A stretch of 8,436 nt of DNA from Bacteroidales bacterium (GTDB lineage: Bacteria > Bacteroidota > Bacteroidia > Bacteroidales > VadinHA17): NCBI GenBank assembly GCA_003518245.1, contig DOZA01000183.1, positions 1 to 8,436 on the forward strand. The letters run 5' to 3'. This document shows positions 4,791-8,436 of the stretch, in pieces. The translations under genes and the position numbers were made by a program. Within the stretch, counting starts at the first letter, position 1; every line of letters begins with the position of its first letter. Below the pieces are notes generated by a model. It ran no database searches. It was given only the letters and a program-made list of their open reading frames with translations, and was not told the origin of the DNA.

Positions 4791-7637
4791 ATGAAAATAT
4801 ACTTATTAAGGAATCTTTCGTTGATCATTATGTCTTTGATCACGAGTTTTTTTATACTATCATGCACAGGTCAGAAAACAGTTATAACAGATGATGGTAT
4901 AATAGTCCACACTGAAATAAAACCCCGGCAGTCTGTCAGGCTTCAGGTAATAACAGATAAAATAATTCGCGTAAGCTCGGTCCCCGGAATGTATTTTCCT
5001 GAAACCACGAGCCTTATGCTCATTAAGGATACACTGCCCGAAGCAGACTTCAAAATTGAACATAATGATTCAAACTGTATTCTCAGCACACAATATATAA
5101 ATGCCTGTATTTCACTAATCACAGGTGAAGTCTGGTTTACAGATCATCAAAACAATACCATACTGGCTGAGAAGAAAGGAGGGGGCAAGACCTTTGAAAA
5201 TGTGAGCCTTGAAGGAGAATCCTTTTATTCTATAAGGCAACAGTTTGCATCAGCTGAGGATGAAGCCCTGTATGGTCTCGGAGCCAACCAGGCATCATTT
5301 ATGAACCTGAAAGGTAAGAACCTGGATCTCTACCAGTATAATACAATGACAGCAATCCCCTTCTTCCTCTCAAGCAGGAACTATGGTATCCTCTGGGATA
5401 ATTACTCAAGGACTAAATTTGGGGATATCAGGGATTACAAAAACCTTGGAGAACTTAATCTGTTCAACAGCAAATCTGAAGCAGGAGGACTGACCACCAT
5501 TTACTCATACCGCAATGAAAAGGGAAGGATATTCACCACACGGGAAGAAGATGAAATTGATTATCGGTTTATACCCGATATGGTTAAATTCCCTGATGGC
5601 TACGATCTGGGTAATGGATATGTTACCTGGGACGGTTATATCCAATCTGAAACCGACGGGATACATAAATTTGTTTTTACATCGGCAGGCTATGCCAGAC
5701 TGTGGATAGATGACGAATTAATTTTTGACCGTTGGCGGCAGGCATGGAATCCATCTCACAACCATTTTGATCTAATGATGAATGGCGGGGAAAAATATCA
5801 TGTAAAGATTGAATGGGCACCTGACAGTGGTGAGTCGTATATCGCTTTAAGGTACCTGGATCCTCTCCCGCAGGATGAACAGAATCACATTTCCCTGTAT
5901 TCCGAAGCAGCAGATCAGATTGATTATTATTTTATTACCGGTAATAATATGGATGATGTAATAAGCGGCTACCGTACCATAACAGGTAAAGCACCGGTGA
6001 TGCCCAAATGGGCTATGGGCTTCTGGCAGAGCCGCGAAAGATATACCAGCCAGGAAGAATTATTATCTGTTGTGCGCGAATTCAGAAAGAGGAATATCCC
6101 CATTGATAATATTGTACAGGACTGGCAGTACTGGCCTGTTAACAGCTGGGGCTCTCATGAGTTTGATCCTGGACGGTTCCCTGATCCTGAAGGGATGATA
6201 AAAACATTGCATGATTCACTCAACACACAGATTATGATATCGGTATGGCCCAAATATTATGTTGGCACCGATAATTATAAGTTCATGAACAGCAAAGGTT
6301 GGCTTTACACCAGGAACGTGGATAAAGGACAGAAAGATTGGATAGGGTATGTCTCAACTTTTTATGATGCCTATAATGAAGATGCACGTAAAGAATTCTG
6401 GAACCAGATAAACACCAGTCTTTTCAGCAAGGGTATCGATGCATGGTGGCTTGATGCCACTGAACCGGATATATCTTCCAATCTGCCCATGGATGAACGT
6501 AAGGCCCTTATGAATCCTACTGCCCTCGGCCCGGCAACAAAGTACTTCAACGCCTATGCTCTTGTTAATGCCAAGGGCGTATACGAAGGACAGAGGGACG
6601 TAAGCCCGAACCAGCGGGTATTTATTCTTACACGCTCGGCATACGCGGGTCTGCAGCGTTATTCTGCTGCTAACTGGAGCGGTGATATTGCATCCCGCTG
6701 GCACGATTTTGAGGCACAGATACCCTGTGGGCTTAATTTCTGCATGTCAGGTATTCCTTGGTGGACAATGGATATAGGTGGATTTGCCGTGGAGGGGAAA
6801 TATTATAATTCTTCCCCGGAAGACATCGAAGAATGGCGTGAGCTGATGACCAGATGGTTCCAGTATGGAACTTTCTGTCCTGTATTCAGGGCGCACGGAC
6901 AGTACCCCTACAGGGAAATGTTCTTTGTAGCACCCGAGTTCCACACCGCTTACCGGACCATGCTTGAATATGACAAACTCAGATACCGCCTTATGCCATA
7001 TATATATTCCCTGGCAGGACATACATGGCTCAACGATTATACTCCGATGAGAGGTCTTGTTATGGATTTTACATCAGACAGTAAAGTATATGACATAAAA
7101 GACCAGTATATGTTCGGACCATCGTTGCTGGTTAACCCGGTATACGAATACCGGGCAAGAAAACGCAATGTTTACCTGCCCGTATCAGAGGGATGGTATG
7201 ACTTTTATTCCGGCGAGTATTTAGAAGGCGGGCAAACCATTAATGCAGCTGCACCATTAAATAAAATGCCCCTTTTTGTCAGGGCTGGATCCTTAATCCC
7301 TTTCGGACCCGAATTACAGTATTCAACAGAGAAAAAAACCGATCCCATCGATCTATTTGTTTTTAAAGGTGCTGATGGGAGCTTCGAATTGTACGAAGAT
7401 GAAAATGTCAACTACAACTACGAGAATGGTGCATACTCACTAATCCCGCTCTTTTATGATGACTCGGATGAAACACTCATAATAGAAGAAAGAAAGGGCA
7501 AATTCCCGGGAATGCTTAAAGAAAGAACTTTCAACATATTCATCGTTTCCCTTAAGAATCAAAAACCGGCAGATCCGGATACTGAACCTGACCTTACAGT
7601 CAAATATGACGGATCTCCTTTAAAAATTAAGTTGTGA
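4791..7637 (+). CDS. GH31 alpha-xylosidase-like lipoprotein with PA14 insert
   Basis: A 948-aa glycoside hydrolase family 31 protein. Residues 1-25 are a lipoprotein signal ending in ILSC (lipidated Cys25). No acidic run follows the Cys, so display on the cell surface is not indicated. An N-terminal beta-sandwich (about 35-250) is followed by a PA14 domain (about 255-358; GYVTWDGYI, ARLWIDDELI, YIALRYLDP), then the catalytic barrel from about 400 and C-terminal beta domains (about 750-948). Asp555 in WWLDATEP is the expected nucleophile and Asp632 in WSGD the acid/base; GFWQSRERY (410-418) and IVQDWQYW (441-448) are also typical. A PA14 insert with this motif set is known from Cellvibrio Xyl31A and Bacteroides ovatus BoGH31, which remove alpha-xylose from xyloglucan oligosaccharides. 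The expected role is exo-acting trimming of xyloglucan fragments in the periplasm. GH31 also includes alpha-glucosidases, so substrate is inferred. The next gene starts 2 bp after the stop, indicating an operon. Confidence 0.92.
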   Translation: MKIYLLRNLSLIIMSLITSFFILSCTGQKTVITDDGIIVHTEIKPRQSVRLQVITDKIIRVSSVPGMYFPETTSLMLIKDTLPEADFKIEHNDSNCILSTQYINACISLITGEVWFTDHQNNTILAEKKGGGKTFENVSLEGESFYSIRQQFASAEDEALYGLGANQASFMNLKGKNLDLYQYNTMTAIPFFLSSRNYGILWDNYSRTKFGDIRDYKNLGELNLFNSKSEAGGLTTIYSYRNEKGRIFTTREEDEIDYRFIPDMVKFPDGYDLGNGYVTWDGYIQSETDGIHKFVFTSAGYARLWIDDELIFDRWRQAWNPSHNHFDLMMNGGEKYHVKIEWAPDSGESYIALRYLDPLPQDEQNHISLYSEAADQIDYYFITGNNMDDVISGYRTITGKAPVMPKWAMGFWQSRERYTSQEELLSVVREFRKRNIPIDNIVQDWQYWPVNSWGSHEFDPGRFPDPEGMIKTLHDSLNTQIMISVWPKYYVGTDNYKFMNSKGWLYTRNVDKGQKDWIGYVSTFYDAYNEDARKEFWNQINTSLFSKGIDAWWLDATEPDISSNLPMDERKALMNPTALGPATKYFNAYALVNAKGVYEGQRDVSPNQRVFILTRSAYAGLQRYSAANWSGDIASRWHDFEAQIPCGLNFCMSGIPWWTMDIGGFAVEGKYYNSSPEDIEEWRELMTRWFQYGTFCPVFRAHGQYPYREMFFVAPEFHTAYRTMLEYDKLRYRLMPYIYSLAGHTWLNDYTPMRGLVMDFTSDSKVYDIKDQYMFGPSLLVNPVYEYRARKRNVYLPVSEGWYDFYSGEYLEGGQTINAAAPLNKMPLFVRAGSLIPFGPELQYSTEKKTDPIDLFVFKGADGSFELYEDENVNYNYENGAYSLIPLFYDDSDETLIIEERKGKFPGMLKERTFNIFIVSLKNQKPADPDTEPDLTVKYDGSPLKIKL

Positions 7638-7639
7638 TC

Positions 7640-8436
7640 ATGAAAAAAATAAATCATAAAATCTCTATCCTGGCTATAATATATTTTAGCGTTATGACAA
7701 TACAAGGATGCCGTGAGCAGCAAAAACAGTATATTAGTGTTGATGATGGTATGTTCATTATTAAAAATGAACCTTATTATTTTATTGGTGCCAATTATTG
7801 GTACGCGGCAATACTTGGTTCTGATGGCGAATATGGCAACCGTGAAAGGCTGACCAGGGAGCTGGATCACCTTAAGAGTATTGGTGTTGATAATATACGT
7901 ATACTGGTGGGGGCTGAAGGTCCTGATGGTCCACACACACGGGTGACACCGGCCCTTCAGCTAGCTCCGGGAGAATATAATGAAGAGCTTCTTGACGGGC
8001 TCGATTTCCTGCTGGCTGAAATGAAGAAAAGGGATCAGTACGCTATTCTTTATCTGACAAACAGCTGGGAATGGTCGGGTGGATTTTCCCAGTACCTCAA
8101 CTGGAATGGTTACGGACCCATTCCCTATCCCACCCTTCCGGGTAATACATGGCCCGGATTTATGCAATATGCCGGTCAGTTTAATAATTGTGATAAATGC
8201 ATAAGCCAGTATCATGATCATATAAAGTTTATACTGGGACGTACAAATAAATATACGGGAGTAAAATATACAGATGATACTGCAATAATGACCTGGGAAG
8301 TAGCCAATGAACCGAGGGCTTTCAGCAAGGAAAATCTTCCTGCCTTCATGGATATGATTGCCTCTACTGCTTCACTGATAAAGGAACTCGATCAGAATCA
8401 CCTTGTCACAACAGGTACCGAGGGATTGCATGGGTG
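7640..8436 (+). CDS. GH5 beta-mannanase-like lipoprotein, 5' part
   Basis: An open frame of 265 codons runs to the window edge with no stop, so the C-terminus is missing. The ATG is 2 bp after the GH31 stop. Residues 1-24 look like a lipoprotein signal (hydrophobic core then IQGC, Cys24). The mature part starts a GH5 barrel: FIGANYWYAA (48-57), an early aromatic strand typical of subfamily GH5_7; IRILVGAEGPDG (86-97); YLTNSWEWSGG (138-148); and WEVANEPR (219-226), in which Glu224 is the expected acid/base. The nucleophile Glu lies beyond the window. GH5_7 enzymes are endo-beta-1,4-mannanases that cut mannan, glucomannan or galactomannan. Pairing with an alpha-xylosidase-like GH31 suggests an operon for mixed hemicellulose. 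GH5_7 is the best match by motif, but other GH5 subfamilies cannot be excluded from the N-terminal half alone. Confidence 0.85.
   Translation, partial: MKKINHKISILAIIYFSVMTIQGCREQQKQYISVDDGMFIIKNEPYYFIGANYWYAAILGSDGEYGNRERLTRELDHLKSIGVDNIRILVGAEGPDGPHTRVTPALQLAPGEYNEELLDGLDFLLAEMKKRDQYAILYLTNSWEWSGGFSQYLNWNGYGPIPYPTLPGNTWPGFMQYAGQFNNCDKCISQYHDHIKFILGRTNKYTGVKYTDDTAIMTWEVANEPRAFSKENLPAFMDMIASTASLIKELDQNHLVTTGTEGLHG

Noticed and set aside
7559..8221. Minus-strand open frames opposite the GH31 end and GH5 start
   Set aside because: They are antisense to clearly coding frames with family motifs and show no motifs of their own.

Overview
The window looks like Bacteroidota DNA. Signs are moderate GC with AT-rich intergenic gaps, almost no Shine-Dalgarno sequences, a TAnnTTTG-type -7 element (TATCTTTG) ahead of one gene, and two consecutive secreted or lipoprotein glycoside hydrolases of kinds typical of polysaccharide utilisation loci. 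This is inferred from gene content and signals; no phylogenetic marker is present.

Layout, left to right: (1) the last 36 codons of an unidentified plus-strand gene, then a GC-rich 23-bp tandem repeat ending in a REP-like palindrome; (2) on the minus strand, a reductive dehalogenase pair: rdhA (537 aa, Tat signal, two 4Fe-4S motifs) and its small three-helix membrane anchor rdhB (100 aa), one base apart; (3) on the plus strand, a decayed M28 zinc aminopeptidase that has lost its signal peptide and most of its PA-like middle region but keeps the metal-binding C-terminal domain; (4) a hairpin with 9-bp tandem repeats between convergent genes; (5) on the minus strand, rdhC (401 aa), a NosR/PceC-like membrane protein with a covalent-FMN domain and two CxxxCP motifs; (6) divergent from rdhC, a 948-aa GH31 alpha-xylosidase-like lipoprotein with a PA14 insert, followed 2 bp later by a GH5 beta-mannanase-like lipoprotein that runs off the window.

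Reading together: rdhA, rdhB and rdhC form the core of a membrane-bound corrinoid/iron-sulfur reductive dehalogenase system. RdhA would act outside the inner membrane, RdhB would anchor it, and RdhC would supply flavin and electron transfer or maturation. Having both anchor and RdhC argues for a respiratory rather than a cytoplasmic catabolic enzyme. Next to it is a hemicellulose (xyloglucan/mannan) degradation operon. The most notable feature is this dehalogenase module in a carbohydrate-degrading Bacteroidota context, with rdhC split from rdhAB by a peptidase pseudogene of opposite orientation, and with an RdhA that departs from the PceA pattern in the segment where PceA has an EEDYE stretch. 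No regulator, corrinoid riboswitch, tRNA, rRNA, transposase or CRISPR array was seen.
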